Source of the DNA: Vibrio tapetis subsp. quintayensis
GTDB taxonomy: Bacteria; Pseudomonadota; Gammaproteobacteria; Enterobacterales; Vibrionaceae
Assembly: GCF_030409945.1 (NCBI RefSeq)
Contig: NZ_JAUFQV010000032.1
Span: 1-64,000, forward strand
Length of the DNA stretch: 64,000 nt
Reading direction: 5' to 3'
The notes below the pieces were generated by a model. It was not told the origin of the DNA. It ran no database searches and saw only the letters and a program-made list of their open reading frames with translations. Both the position numbers and the translations under genes were made by a program. How positions within the stretch are numbered: the first letter of the stretch is position 1; each line of letters begins with the position of its first letter. This document shows, piece by piece, positions 54,919-63,637 of the stretch.

Positions 54919-55103
54919 ACTGCTTCTCCTAAAATCGAGCCAACGGCCGCTATGGTGGGTACGCTAATATTATGAGTAACGCTAATCAGAGTGCCACAAT
55001 TTTCCACTCTCGCCTATTCAAAGGCGTAGGTTACTTTCTCAATGCTGTGTAATAAGGTAAGGTGTCGCCCTAAAATAGGTTATCGTAAACGATGAGTGGC
55101 TTA

Positions 55104-55517
55104 ATGCTGAAGATTTCAAACAATGTTGAACTGGCCGACTGGGAAATCACCCTAACGGCAATTCGTGCTCAAGGTGCTGGCGGACAAAACGTCAATAAAG
55201 TATCCAGTGCCATTCATCTACGTTTTGATATTGCCCATTCAACCCTACCCGACTTCTATAAAGAACGCTTACTGGCACTGAAAGATTCTCGCGTAACGAA
55301 AGAAGGCGTGATCATCATTAAAGCTCAGCAATTTAGAACGCAAGAACAAAACCGAGAAGATGCTCTTAACCGCTTACGAGAGCTGATCGTCGGTGCCACT
55401 CAAGTACAAAAAAAACGCCGAGACACTAAGCCAAGCAGAAACTCACAACGTAAACGCATGGATAAGAAAACTCAGCGTGGCCAAACTAAACAAATGCGCG
55501 GCAAAGTGCAAATGTAA
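55104..55517 (+). CDS. arfB: Alternative ribosome-rescue factor ArfB (peptidyl-tRNA hydrolase)
   Basis: A 137-residue protein. The GGQ motif lies in TAIRAQGAGGQNVNKVSSAI, the part that hydrolyses peptidyl-tRNA on stalled ribosomes. A basic C-terminal tail (KKRRDTKPSRNSQRKRMDKK) enters the empty mRNA channel. The start at 55104 aligns with the E. coli protein; an ATG at 55092 would add four residues. Confidence 0.93.
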   Translation: MLKISNNVELADWEITLTAIRAQGAGGQNVNKVSSAIHLRFDIAHSTLPDFYKERLLALKDSRVTKEGVIIIKAQQFRTQEQNREDALNRLRELIVGATQVQKKRRDTKPSRNSQRKRMDKKTQRGQTKQMRGKVQM

Positions 55518-55661
55518 CTCACACCATTCAATACGCCCCCATACAAACCTTATCGATATCAATACAAAGCCTTACAAAACACTGTTCAAAATAATGCTAC
55601 CTTATTATCACTATCTAATATTCGGATGCGCCACCTGATCCGAACTTACTAAGGTAACTAA

Positions 55662-56018
55662 ATGAAAAGACTCATACTGGGCTGCTTATTAACCTTGTCT
55701 TTTACTACGAGTGCTACCACATTCACAGAGCAAGAAAAACATGATATTGATGCGCTGGATGCTCAAACAACACTGGTTACTCAGCTCCGTGCTCGCTGTA
55801 CTGAAGCAAAGCTAGCCAAAAGTGCTGACCTCGAAGCGACGTGTAAGGAATACGCAGATCAAGCCGAAATATTTGGTTTAGAGGTACTAAAATACAATGA
55901 AGACTCAAGCTCGGCAGTATCCAAATACGTTAACTCATTAAGTGAGCATGAGTTGAAGATATTTAAGGCGATAAGTCAGTTTATGATTGAATTGGAAATC
56001 CACCAAACAGACCTATAG
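55662..56018 (+). CDS. Small exported protein of unknown function
   Basis: 118 residues with a signal peptide ending near TTSATT. The mature part is mostly helical and acidic, with two cysteines (residues about 46 and 60) that could form a disulfide. No family recognised. AAGG precedes the ATG. It is followed after 8 nt by a membrane protein gene, so the two are likely co-transcribed. Confidence 0.7.
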   Translation: MKRLILGCLLTLSFTTSATTFTEQEKHDIDALDAQTTLVTQLRARCTEAKLAKSADLEATCKEYADQAEIFGLEVLKYNEDSSSAVSKYVNSLSEHELKIFKAISQFMIELEIHQTDL

Positions 56019-56026
56019 AGCCCACT

Positions 56027-56371
56027 ATGCCGATTGAATTAACAGTAACGATTGCAGGCTACCTACTTTTACTCGGACTAGCGGTATGTGCATCACTAAA
56101 ACAAGACGACTTCCACTGGCAAGATCTGCTTGCTCCATTTTCTTCATTGTTACTGTGGGCAGGCTTAACAAGTATCGGCTATGGCGCCCAAAGCCTAGCA
56201 AATCTGATAGAAATCCCTATTTTGGTTTCAGTTATGCTGATCGCCTATTGGTTACGAATACTGTTTGTATCAACATTGGGGATGTTACGTATGGGCCCAT
56301 ACTGTTTATTTTACTCTGGCTTGTTCCTAGCCGGCGCGCTGAGAACCTTAATGCCCCTCATCCCAGAATAA
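56027..56371 (+). CDS. Small membrane protein of unknown function
   Basis: 114 residues with three to four hydrophobic segments (VTIAGYLLLLGLAVCAS, FSSLLLWAGLTSIGYG, PILVSVMLIAYWLRILF, YCLFYSGLFLAGAL). No family recognised. It lies between an exported protein and a lipoprotein gene. Confidence 0.65.
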   Translation: MPIELTVTIAGYLLLLGLAVCASLKQDDFHWQDLLAPFSSLLLWAGLTSIGYGAQSLANLIEIPILVSVMLIAYWLRILFVSTLGMLRMGPYCLFYSGLFLAGALRTLMPLIPE

Positions 56372-56429
56372 ACACGCACTGGTTCTATCATCCTTTCAAT
56401 TTTAGTTATTTTACTGGAGTACGATTCCC

Positions 56430-56744
56430 ATGCGCTCTTTCGCACTATTATTCGCATTATTCGCGACTGGCTGCACAAGCCAAATTTTGAGCACGCAAGA
56501 GCATGTTGAAGCCTATTATGGCTCACCTATTTCATCAGCTCAGCAACTATATTTAACGCCAAGTCATCAATCCATCAGCTTTTGGGACTCCAAGGTATTC
56601 GCTTGGACAGAACAACAAACCGAGCATGACAACGGTGATATTACCCACTCGTTTAGCAACCCTTATAAAGACTGCACCATCGAATGGACAGCCGACCCAA
56701 AAGGCATGATAAAAAACGGTAATTACCGTGGAGAAAACTGTTAG
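56430..56744 (+). CDS. Small putative lipoprotein
   Basis: 104 residues. A short signal peptide with lipobox LFATGC puts the lipidated cysteine at about residue 15. The rest is a small domain with YYGSPISSAQQLYLTPSH and a closing cysteine pair (CTIEWTADPKGM and the final C). Slightly reminiscent of BamE-like folds, but not assigned. GGAG lies 10 nt upstream. Followed by a terminator. Confidence 0.75.
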   Translation: MRSFALLFALFATGCTSQILSTQEHVEAYYGSPISSAQQLYLTPSHQSISFWDSKVFAWTEQQTEHDNGDITHSFSNPYKDCTIEWTADPKGMIKNGNYRGENC

Positions 56745-56761
56745 CCATCAACACCACAACT

Positions 56762-56799
56762 AAAAAGCCCTCAGTCGCATTCGAGCGCAACTGAGGGCT
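56762..56799. terminator. Bidirectional terminator between lipoprotein and PhoX genes
   Basis: AGCCCTCAGT and ACTGAGGGCT form a 10-bp stem. T-runs are modest on both sides. Confidence 0.65.
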
Positions 56800-56834
56800 A
56801 ATTTGGACGCGTTAAGATTCGGCTACATCACGCT

Positions 56835-58727
56835 TTATGCGCCGATAACGCCGCCGTCTTCACGGGTGATCATCATGACTGACGAGCGTGGAATTTTGTT
56901 TCCACCTTCAGGGAAATGTGATGGCGCGAGTTCTTCACCTGGGTGTTGCACACCAATGAACATAGTTTTGTAATCCGCAGAGAACGTAAGCCCCGTGATC
57001 TCACAAGCGATTGGTCCTGTTAAGAAGCGACGAATTTCCCCAGTTTGAGGGTCGCTGCACAGCATTTGGTTGTTGCCCATTCCTGCAAAGTCCCCTTGAT
57101 TCGAGTATTTGCCGTCGGTTTGAATCCATAAGCGACCCGCTCTATCAAACCCGATGCCGTCTGGGCTGTTGAACATATTGTCTTTATTGACGTTGTCTGT
57201 ACCCGCCATCAAACCACTGTGTACGTCTGGGTTGCCAGCCATCACATAGATATCCCACTCAAACGTGCCTTTACTGTGGTCTGCATTGGTTGGACGCCAG
57301 CGCACAATATGACCATATGGGTTTTTAACGCGAGGGTTAACAGGGTTAAGTGGTTGAGATTCTTTAACACCGCGATATTTGTTGTTCGTCAGGGTACAAA
57401 ACACCGATTTGTTGTCTGGATGTACTGCGACCCATTCAGGGCGGTCCATCGTTGTAGCGCCAACTTGTGTCGCTGCTTGGCGAGCAAAAATCATCACTGC
57501 CGCTTGGTCTTTAAAGCCGTTTTCAGGCGTTAACCCATTCTTACCCCAAGACAATTCCAACCACTCACCCGTACCGCTGATTTCGCCCTCAGTACCCGTA
57601 AATTTCGCGACAAATAGAGTACCGTCTTCAAGTAAGTCTCGGTTAGAGTCTGCACCGGCGATGTATTTGTTTTTCGAAACAAACTTGTAAAGATGCTCAC
57701 CACGTTCGTCATCACCTAGATACACAACAGCGTGGCCATCACCATTAATCAGCAATGCCGCATTCTCATGCTTAAAACGACCTAGCGCACTGCGTTTTTT
57801 CGGCTTCGATGTTGGGTTCATTGGGTCAATTTCAACAACCCAGCCAAAACGATGAGGTTCATTAGGGTTTTTCGCCATGTCGAAGCGCTCATCGTGCTTA
57901 AACCAGTCGTAGCCCCAGTCTTCTTCCGACAGACCATATCGCTTATAGGTTTCGCCCAATTCTGTTTCTTCTGACGCTGCGAAATAGCCGTTAAAGTTCT
58001 CTTCACAAGTCAGGTATGTGCCCCAAGGCGTTAGACCGTTTGCGCAGTTATTAAACGTACCCAAAATCGCTTTGCCCGATGGGTCTTCCGCTGTTTTTAA
58101 TAAATCATGGCCAGCAGCAGGCCCTGTCATTTCCATTTGGCTGTAAGCCGTAATACGACGGTTCAATCGACCATCGATATTCGTTTCCCATTTGCCATTT
58201 TGTTTCTTCAATTCAATGATTGAAACACCATGCGCAGCTTGCGCTTTGCGCACATCGTCGGCATTTATATTGTCACCTTGGTGCGCGTACAGATATTCGT
58301 TATTGGTGTATTCATTGTTCACCGCAAGCACAGCTCTATCATTCGATAGAGGAAAGAACGTCATACCATCATTGTTATCACCAAACTGTCGCTCTTGAGC
58401 ATAAGAGTTATTGTTTTGGTTAAACTCAGGTGCGCTTTTTAATACCGCATCACCCCAAGATATCAACACATCCGCTTGGTAGCCTTTTGGCACTGTCACC
58501 GTGTCAGCAGTCGAAATTGGAAGCGCTTCAAAACCCAATAAATTTGAATGACTCGGCATGCCTTTAGCCATTGCTTGGCTTAATGGGCTAGCAGCAAAAA
58601 AACCAACCGTTCCCGCAGCGCCACTGGCTTTTAAGAACTTACGACGGGACATGGCTGATTCTACAAAACGGTTAAATTCAGGTTCTTGATCGAGCGTACG
58701 TTGATCTTCACTTTTGAATAGCTTCAC
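56835..58727 (-). CDS. PhoX-family alkaline phosphatase (DUF839), Tat-exported
   Basis: About 630 residues. A twin-arginine signal SRRKFLKASGAAG lies near residue 27, ending near AMAKG. The rest is a PhoX-type beta-propeller domain with FNNCANGLTPWGTYLTCEEN and NSPDGIGFDRAGRLWIQTDG, typical of calcium/iron-dependent phosphatases that release phosphate from organic esters in the periplasm. The GTG at 58727 has AAGGAA 6 nt before it; the frame is open 23 codons further but without a site. A Pho box lies about 93 nt upstream, so it is probably phosphate-starvation induced. Confidence 0.9.
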   Translation of the reverse strand: MKLFKSEDQRTLDQEPEFNRFVESAMSRRKFLKASGAAGTVGFFAASPLSQAMAKGMPSHSNLLGFEALPISTADTVTVPKGYQADVLISWGDAVLKSAPEFNQNNNSYAQERQFGDNNDGMTFFPLSNDRAVLAVNNEYTNNEYLYAHQGDNINADDVRKAQAAHGVSIIELKKQNGKWETNIDGRLNRRITAYSQMEMTGPAAGHDLLKTAEDPSGKAILGTFNNCANGLTPWGTYLTCEENFNGYFAASEETELGETYKRYGLSEEDWGYDWFKHDERFDMAKNPNEPHRFGWVVEIDPMNPTSKPKKRSALGRFKHENAALLINGDGHAVVYLGDDERGEHLYKFVSKNKYIAGADSNRDLLEDGTLFVAKFTGTEGEISGTGEWLELSWGKNGLTPENGFKDQAAVMIFARQAATQVGATTMDRPEWVAVHPDNKSVFCTLTNNKYRGVKESQPLNPVNPRVKNPYGHIVRWRPTNADHSKGTFEWDIYVMAGNPDVHSGLMAGTDNVNKDNMFNSPDGIGFDRAGRLWIQTDGKYSNQGDFAGMGNNQMLCSDPQTGEIRRFLTGPIACEITGLTFSADYKTMFIGVQHPGEELAPSHFPEGGNKIPRSSVMMITREDGGVIGA

Positions 58728-58819
58728 AGTGCGTTCCTTTGTCTGACTTTTTATTGTGTTAGTTAATGAGTAACGACTTTTTATAAGCGAACACACTAGT
58801 TTAATAACATGTCAAACAC

Positions 58820-58837
58820 ACTACAGTTTCACGACAG
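58820..58837 (-). promoter_or_regulatory. Pho box (PhoB site) before the PhoX gene
   Basis: On the minus strand CTGTCGT-GAAA-CTGTAGT is two 7-bp repeats at 11-bp spacing, close to the PhoB consensus CTGTCAT-N4-CTGTCAT. The rest of the 362-nt gap to 59089 shows no other element. Confidence 0.6.
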
Positions 58838-59089
58838 TTCCATTTCAAACATCTAACTTAACTTAGATCATCCAATTTAATCATTAAAATTAAGGATTTA
58901 GTGTTAATTAAATGTAAGTGACAACGATAGGGGATAGAAAGGCCCTCAAATAATTACAAAGATGATACGTTAATCACACATTCCCATGATGAATATGTTT
59001 ACCACCTATACAATCAAGATTACAAATGAGCTAGCATGCATATTCATACACTCTCAGACCATGAACTGAGAGCCTGACCAGAGGGCAAC

Positions 59090-59491
59090 ATGTTAAAACA
59101 ATCTGACTTCATGATTAATCAACATGAGTTTCACTTTAAGAAAGACGCGTACCCAATCTCAAAAATTAATAACGTCCGAGTAAAGAACATCTCACTGTTA
59201 GATAACGCATACCAAATCTTATTTTGGTTAGTGGTATTTTCTGGCGCGCTCTGGTGGGCAAGCCCCATCTTTGATTCCTTCCCATTTTGGTGGGAAGTCA
59301 TACTTTATGGTTTTACCGGTTTAGGATTTATTTTTGCCCTTTTAAGGTGTGCTCGCTTCGCATTGCAAATTGAATTTAGGCACATTGATGAAACAGGCAT
59401 TCAGTGGATAAATGTCACTAAATCCTACTCAAAAAAAGACGCGGCGCTATTCAGAAAACAAGTTGAACAGTTAAGACAAAAATTAGCCTAA
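59090..59491 (+). CDS. Membrane protein with DUF6232-like pattern
   Basis: 133 residues. It starts with YPISKINNVRVKNI-type strands, has two adjacent membrane helices (about 43-62 and 68-88), and ends in a cytoplasmic tail with ETGIQWINVTKSYSKKDAALF. The pattern fits small QacE/DUF6232-type proteins of unknown function, which is a tentative call. GAGGGC precedes the ATG. Followed by the methyltransferase after 30 nt. Confidence 0.65.
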   Translation: MLKQSDFMINQHEFHFKKDAYPISKINNVRVKNISLLDNAYQILFWLVVFSGALWWASPIFDSFPFWWEVILYGFTGLGFIFALLRCARFALQIEFRHIDETGIQWINVTKSYSKKDAALFRKQVEQLRQKLA

Positions 59492-59521
59492 CACGCAAAT
59501 TTCATAAAAAGGGAAATCGCA

Positions 59522-60319
59522 ATGCAAGAACTCATCGATCAATATACAGGTGTTGATGAAGATAACCGCCTAACTCGACAACGTATTACTCAAATAGAAT
59601 TTGATACCACAATGCACGTATTGGCCGAGTATCTACACCCACACGTCAACGTACTAGAACAAGGCGCCGCTACAGGCCGGTACTCTCTGAATTTTGCCAA
59701 AATGGGCTGCATCACAACCGCCGTTGAATTAGCCCCCGAGCAAGTAGAGATTTTAAAACAAAAAGCCAATCAGCAAGCCCTAACACTTTCGATTCACCAA
59801 GGCGATGCATGTTCCATTCCCTTCGTTGAAAGTGATTCTCAAGACGTTTGCGTTGTTTTGGGGCCGCTTTATCACCTACAAACACAAGAGCAACGTGATC
59901 AAGCACTTACAGAAGCTTATCGAGTCTTAAAACCTAACGGTATTTTAGCGATTGCGTATATCTCTCGATATTTTGTTGCCGGGATGTTTGCTCAGCAAGA
60001 GCCTGAACTGATTACACCAGAAGTGCTTAGCACGCTACTTGAATCTGGCTTGGTTCCAAGTCAATTAGCCGACAGCTTTTTTAACGTTGGCTATTTTGCA
60101 ACTCCGTCTGAAATTGAACAGCTGGTCGAAACGCATCAATTTACCACTCTGCGCCATGTATCCACGGACGGCTTTGGACGTTACATCTCGTCAGGAATCA
60201 ATAATTTTACTGAAGAGCAATATCAAACATGGCTTCAATACCATTTAAAAACCTGCGACGAGCCCTCTCTTTTAGGTTCAAGTAACCACGGTTTGGTAAT
60301 AGCGAAAAAAACAGCGTAA
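59522..60319 (+). CDS. Class I SAM-dependent methyltransferase
   Basis: 265 residues with a Rossmann-type core. Motif I is VLEQGAATGRYSLNFA (about 42-57), the acidic end of strand 2 is TTAVELAPEQV, then QGDACSIPF and VCVVLGPLYHLQ. Type Methyltransf_11. Substrate unknown. Confidence 0.87.
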   Translation: MQELIDQYTGVDEDNRLTRQRITQIEFDTTMHVLAEYLHPHVNVLEQGAATGRYSLNFAKMGCITTAVELAPEQVEILKQKANQQALTLSIHQGDACSIPFVESDSQDVCVVLGPLYHLQTQEQRDQALTEAYRVLKPNGILAIAYISRYFVAGMFAQQEPELITPEVLSTLLESGLVPSQLADSFFNVGYFATPSEIEQLVETHQFTTLRHVSTDGFGRYISSGINNFTEEQYQTWLQYHLKTCDEPSLLGSSNHGLVIAKKTA

Positions 60320-60393
60320 CTCGGTTCACGTAATTCGACGAAACACTCGATACCGTGTATCTTCTCGCTACATTAAACAGCAAGGTAAAAAGC

Positions 60394-60585
60394 ATGAGTG
60401 GAACCAATAGAGCTGATATTCACCCTGGGATAGAAGTGCAAATCGTACTTAAAAAAGACCAACGCACAGGAACGCTGACTTCTGGTATCGTCAAAGATCT
60501 TTTAACCAAGTCCCCGACTCACCCTCATGGCATCAAAGTTCGCCTTGAGAGCGGTGATGTAGGCCGGGTTAAGGTCATTAAGTAG
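60394..60585 (+). CDS. YwbE-family small protein
   Basis: 63 residues, MSGTNRADIHPGIEVQIVLK then a glycine-containing SH3-like fold, GRVKVIK at the end. This matches the YwbE family (DUF2196) as I remember it. AAGGT lies upstream of the ATG at 60394. The function is unknown; the fold suggests nucleic-acid or protein binding. Confidence 0.85.
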   Translation: MSGTNRADIHPGIEVQIVLKKDQRTGTLTSGIVKDLLTKSPTHPHGIKVRLESGDVGRVKVIK

Positions 60586-60592
60586 CGGAGAA

Positions 60593-60623
60593 AGGCAATG
60601 AATCTCGCGCAGCTTCATTGCCT
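60593..60623 (+). terminator. Hairpin after ywbE, weak terminator
   Basis: AGGCAATGAA and TTCATTGCCT form a perfect 10-bp stem with an 11-nt loop, but no T-run follows. The rest of the 307-nt gap to 60892 is AT-rich and holds nothing else that I can support. Confidence 0.4.
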
Positions 60624-60892
60624 GCTTACGTCAGAAATAACGAACAAAAATGAACTTTACAGACAATTTTTTCCGCCCTTTTGCCCACATGAATCGCGCC
60701 TGCGAACTGAAATAAACAACGCCTATCTTTAGCTTTTATTAAATTATGACTTGCTAACGTGTTTTTTGACTCTCTGAGCATTTTTTATAAATTCCATTTT
60801 TGAGCCATATATAGAAGTTAAACTAAGTGCTACCATCGATAAGGTAGAGCAATAACTCTACGTTAATTGATAACAACGTTAAGGGTGAAAAT

Positions 60893-62080
60893 ATGAAAAA
60901 AATAATACCCATGGTTTTAATGCTAAATTTTGCGCTAATTGGCTGCCAATCTGAAACCGATACCAAAACCAGCGACTTTTCCGCCATGAAAGCAGAGGCC
61001 ATTACACAGGCCAAACGCGATCTCGCCAAACAACTGAGTGAAAGCTACAGCAACATTGAAAACTCGCTAAAAACGTCGATTTCTGAACAGCAACTCAACG
61101 TGCCTTTGTCTGCCTTGCTAGCGTCGGAGCCAAACTCTGAATTCAGTCAGGCAATGGCAATGACCGATACCGAGATCCGCAGTATCAAAGGCATTGATCA
61201 GTTCGCTGATGAGCTATTAGAGTTAAGGCTTGCCGATGGTTCAATGGTGAAAGACTGGAAAGACGGTCAAAGCCCACTGTTTGCATTTGAACCAAAAGGT
61301 GATGATGAATCTTGGCTATACATTGAAGCGTACGATGTGTACGGACAACTGCATCAATTAAGCGTTGATGAAATGCCAGATGTGCCAGTATTGGTCGTAG
61401 ACAGCAACAGCGAAAAAGAGCTAAAAGCAGGCCTTAAAGCGATGCGAGCAGAGATGGTGAGCTTAGGCCAAGATACCCTACTTGAGTCTCCATCTGATGG
61501 GCAAATCGCCGCGATGAATAGCGCTTTTTCTACCATGTCGGCACCCGCAGCCCCACTTTCTACCACCGCTTTAAAGAAAATTAGACTGGCCGACGACCAA
61601 GAACCTTGGATCTCTGGTAAAGCAGAAGTCTATGCGATTGTCACTGGTGTTAACCCAAGCCGCGATAAGCCGACCATCGATCTCGTCGAGATGCCATACC
61701 TTGATTATGATAAGAAAGATTACTACCCGAACCAAATCATGATCCACTGGGCCCGTTACCGTTGGGGAGCTGCAGATATTATTCTAATGGAGCAAGATGA
61801 TGGTACCGACTATAAAGAACTGGCTTCTTTATTAGTGCAGGTAGCGGAAGAAGTGTTAAAAGCGATCCCAGATCCAGAAGTACAAGCTTACGCCGTGATC
61901 CCACAGATCACCAACAAGCTGATTCAGGCTATCCCTGATGGCGTATTAGTTAACGATGATGACCATGTTGATGTGTTCTATACCTTACAACAAGACACAC
62001 CCTACATCGATCACCCTGGAGCAGGCGGTAACGCAGTCGCAACCTTTGAGCCGCTGACGATAAACCCATCCAGGCCATAA
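60893..62080 (+). CDS. DUF3103-like lipoprotein
   Basis: 395 residues with a lipobox LNFALIGC (C at residue 18). The remainder is soluble, with WLYIEAYDVYG and the repeated acidic DDGTDYKELASLL. It fits the DUF3103 family of Vibrio by general pattern. Function unknown. AAGGGTG precedes the ATG. Followed by two hairpins. Confidence 0.75.
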   Translation: MKKIIPMVLMLNFALIGCQSETDTKTSDFSAMKAEAITQAKRDLAKQLSESYSNIENSLKTSISEQQLNVPLSALLASEPNSEFSQAMAMTDTEIRSIKGIDQFADELLELRLADGSMVKDWKDGQSPLFAFEPKGDDESWLYIEAYDVYGQLHQLSVDEMPDVPVLVVDSNSEKELKAGLKAMRAEMVSLGQDTLLESPSDGQIAAMNSAFSTMSAPAAPLSTTALKKIRLADDQEPWISGKAEVYAIVTGVNPSRDKPTIDLVEMPYLDYDKKDYYPNQIMIHWARYRWGAADIILMEQDDGTDYKELASLLVQVAEEVLKAIPDPEVQAYAVIPQITNKLIQAIPDGVLVNDDDHVDVFYTLQQDTPYIDHPGAGGNAVATFEPLTINPSRP

Positions 62081-62097
62081 AAACCCAGCCTGAACAT

Positions 62098-62156
62098 AGT
62101 CATGTTAGTAACATGACTTAAATGACAAAAGTGCGCCAATGCAGATTGGCGCATTT
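62098..62156 (+). terminator. Tandem hairpins after the DUF3103-like gene
   Basis: AGTCATGTTA-G-TAACATGACT (62098-62118) is a perfect palindrome. TGCGCCAAT/ATTGGCGCA (62132-62153) is a second stem followed by TTTAATG. The second is a likely intrinsic terminator. Confidence 0.55.
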
Positions 62157-62333
62157 AATGAAAAGTGCTGGATAATATTGCACATATTATGACGAAGACC
62201 CACGCAACTAGTTGATATGATTTGTAGAATCTCATTCATTTGATATGTTAAGTGGACTTATAAAAGTGGGAGTATACGGGTTTTATCCGCATATAAAGCG
62301 TTAGAAAGTTCACTGGATAACAAGGGGCAGTTT

Positions 62334-62804
62334 GTGCAAGGAAGTAAGGAAATTGACGTGATTTTAGCAAGTCGTTGGTCTAGGTTTTGGGCAGCATTCA
62401 TTGATGGCTTAGCCATGGTAGTGGTCTATTTGCCCGTGTTTTTTATTGAACCATTAGGGAAGCTGTTCTACCAATCTAACAACTACTTTCTCGAGTTTTC
62501 ATATTTTGTCATGGGTTATTTACTTATGCACGGTTATCTACTGCATAAATATGGTCAAACGATAGGAAAAAATGTTTTCGAGATTTCTATTGTAGGTATG
62601 GATAACCAGCCCATGGGATTGAAAGAAATCATGCTTAAGCGTTGGTGCCCAACACTCCTCATGGGACTCATTCCTTTCTTGGGTTTAATCGATATATTGT
62701 TTATTTTCCGTTCAGATCGTCGCTGCTTACATGACCTTGTCGCAAAGAGTAAGGTTATAGATATATCGAAACCAGATGACCTGGAATTTAGTCAGGCGGA
62801 CTAG
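62334..62804 (+). CDS. RDD-family membrane protein
   Basis: 156 residues. The family sign is the Arg-Asp-Asp-type start, here ASRWSRFWAAFIDGLAMVVVY, then TMs, a GQTIGKNVFEISIVGMD loop and DRRCLHDLVAKSKVID at the end. Start is GTG at 62334 with AAGGGG 6 nt before it. Function unknown, possibly transport. Confidence 0.85.
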   Translation: MQGSKEIDVILASRWSRFWAAFIDGLAMVVVYLPVFFIEPLGKLFYQSNNYFLEFSYFVMGYLLMHGYLLHKYGQTIGKNVFEISIVGMDNQPMGLKEIMLKRWCPTLLMGLIPFLGLIDILFIFRSDRRCLHDLVAKSKVIDISKPDDLEFSQAD

Positions 62805-62832
62805 TTTTCTAACAAACAATTTACACATTAAA

Positions 62833-62907
62833 AGGACATACACTCCATTCTTCGATTAAGACAACCGCCGCTGTGGCTGCGGCTTAATTACTTTAGGTGT
62901 GTGTCCT
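62833..62907. repeat. Nested inverted repeat, about 75 bp
   Basis: AGGACATACAC (62833-62843) pairs with GTGTGTGTCCT (62897-62907, one G-T). Inside, ATTAAG pairs with CTTAAT and CCGC with GCGG. The three stems line up as one extended hairpin with bulges. It is in the gap after the RDD gene and may be a terminator or another RNA structure. It is not an attC site, since the core GTTRRRY ends are missing. Confidence 0.4.
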
Positions 62908-62987
62908 CGCTAGATCCGCGTAGGGTTTCCCATAAGCCAAATACCACGTGCCCCCAATAGAGCTAGACAGTTGCTTGTAACCTGACG

Positions 62988-63539
62988 TTAGCACTCAAGG
63001 CGATGTAAAACCTTTAAACTATTTTTGATTACTTTAGAGCTTTCTCCTGTCACATAAGCCGTAGTAATTGCTCCCTCTTTCAGCAAGCAGATAGCATTAA
63101 GTAGATCTTGAGAGTCACCATTCAATTTGCTTTGAATTAACTGTCGAACTTGTTCTTTGTGAAAGCTGCAATAGCGCGATATTTCACTCTCAGCATCACT
63201 AAACTCCGCAGATGTATTGATAAAAAAGCAACCTCTAAAATCGCCTAAATCTAACTCATTCCCGCTAAACCAGCTCTCTAAAGAGTTAAAAAGAGCCTCT
63301 GTCAGTTCACGATTGTTGGTTGCTCCTTGGAGTTTTTTTTCGAGCCAAACCATAAAGATTTGATGCCTTCTCTCCAAAGCCGCCAATACTAAATCATCTT
63401 TCCCTGTAAAGTGGCTGTATAAGGTTTTCTTAGCGACACCAGATACTTTAATGACTTCATTAATTCCGATTGAGTTAATGCCTTGTCGGTAAAATAAGCC
63501 TAACGCCGTATCTAACAGTAAATCTCGTTTTTTACTCAT
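62988..63539 (-). CDS. TetR/AcrR-family regulator
   Basis: 183 residues. The N-terminal helix-turn-helix (ALGLFYRQGINSIGINEVIK, then SGVAKKTLYSHFTGKDDLVL) fits the TetR family; the C-terminal ligand domain is about 65-180. It is divergent from an HPP-family gene, with two copies of an 18-bp operator between them, so it probably represses both. Confidence 0.92.
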   Translation of the reverse strand: MSKKRDLLLDTALGLFYRQGINSIGINEVIKVSGVAKKTLYSHFTGKDDLVLAALERRHQIFMVWLEKKLQGATNNRELTEALFNSLESWFSGNELDLGDFRGCFFINTSAEFSDAESEISRYCSFHKEQVRQLIQSKLNGDSQDLLNAICLLKEGAITTAYVTGESSKVIKNSLKVLHRLEC

Positions 63540-63580
63540 AGCAGCAACTCCAACAATTCATTTCGTGCATATTGACAAAG

Positions 63581-63624
63581 GTAGAACGGTCTGTCTACAA
63601 TAAATAGTAGACAGATCGTTCTAC
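63581..63624. promoter_or_regulatory. Two TetR-type operators
   Basis: GTAGAACGGTCTGTCTAC (63581-63598) and GTAGACAGATCGTTCTAC (63607-63624) are each near-palindromes and together a large inverted repeat around an 8-bp AT-rich spacer. They lie 14 nt before the HPP gene start. Confidence 0.75.
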
Positions 63625-63637
63625 TTTTGAGGTGTAT

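Noticed and set aside
62833-62990. Integron attC site
   Set aside because: The large imperfect inverted repeat looked similar at first, but no RYYYAAC/GTTRRRY core sites flank it and no cassette-like gene is nearby.
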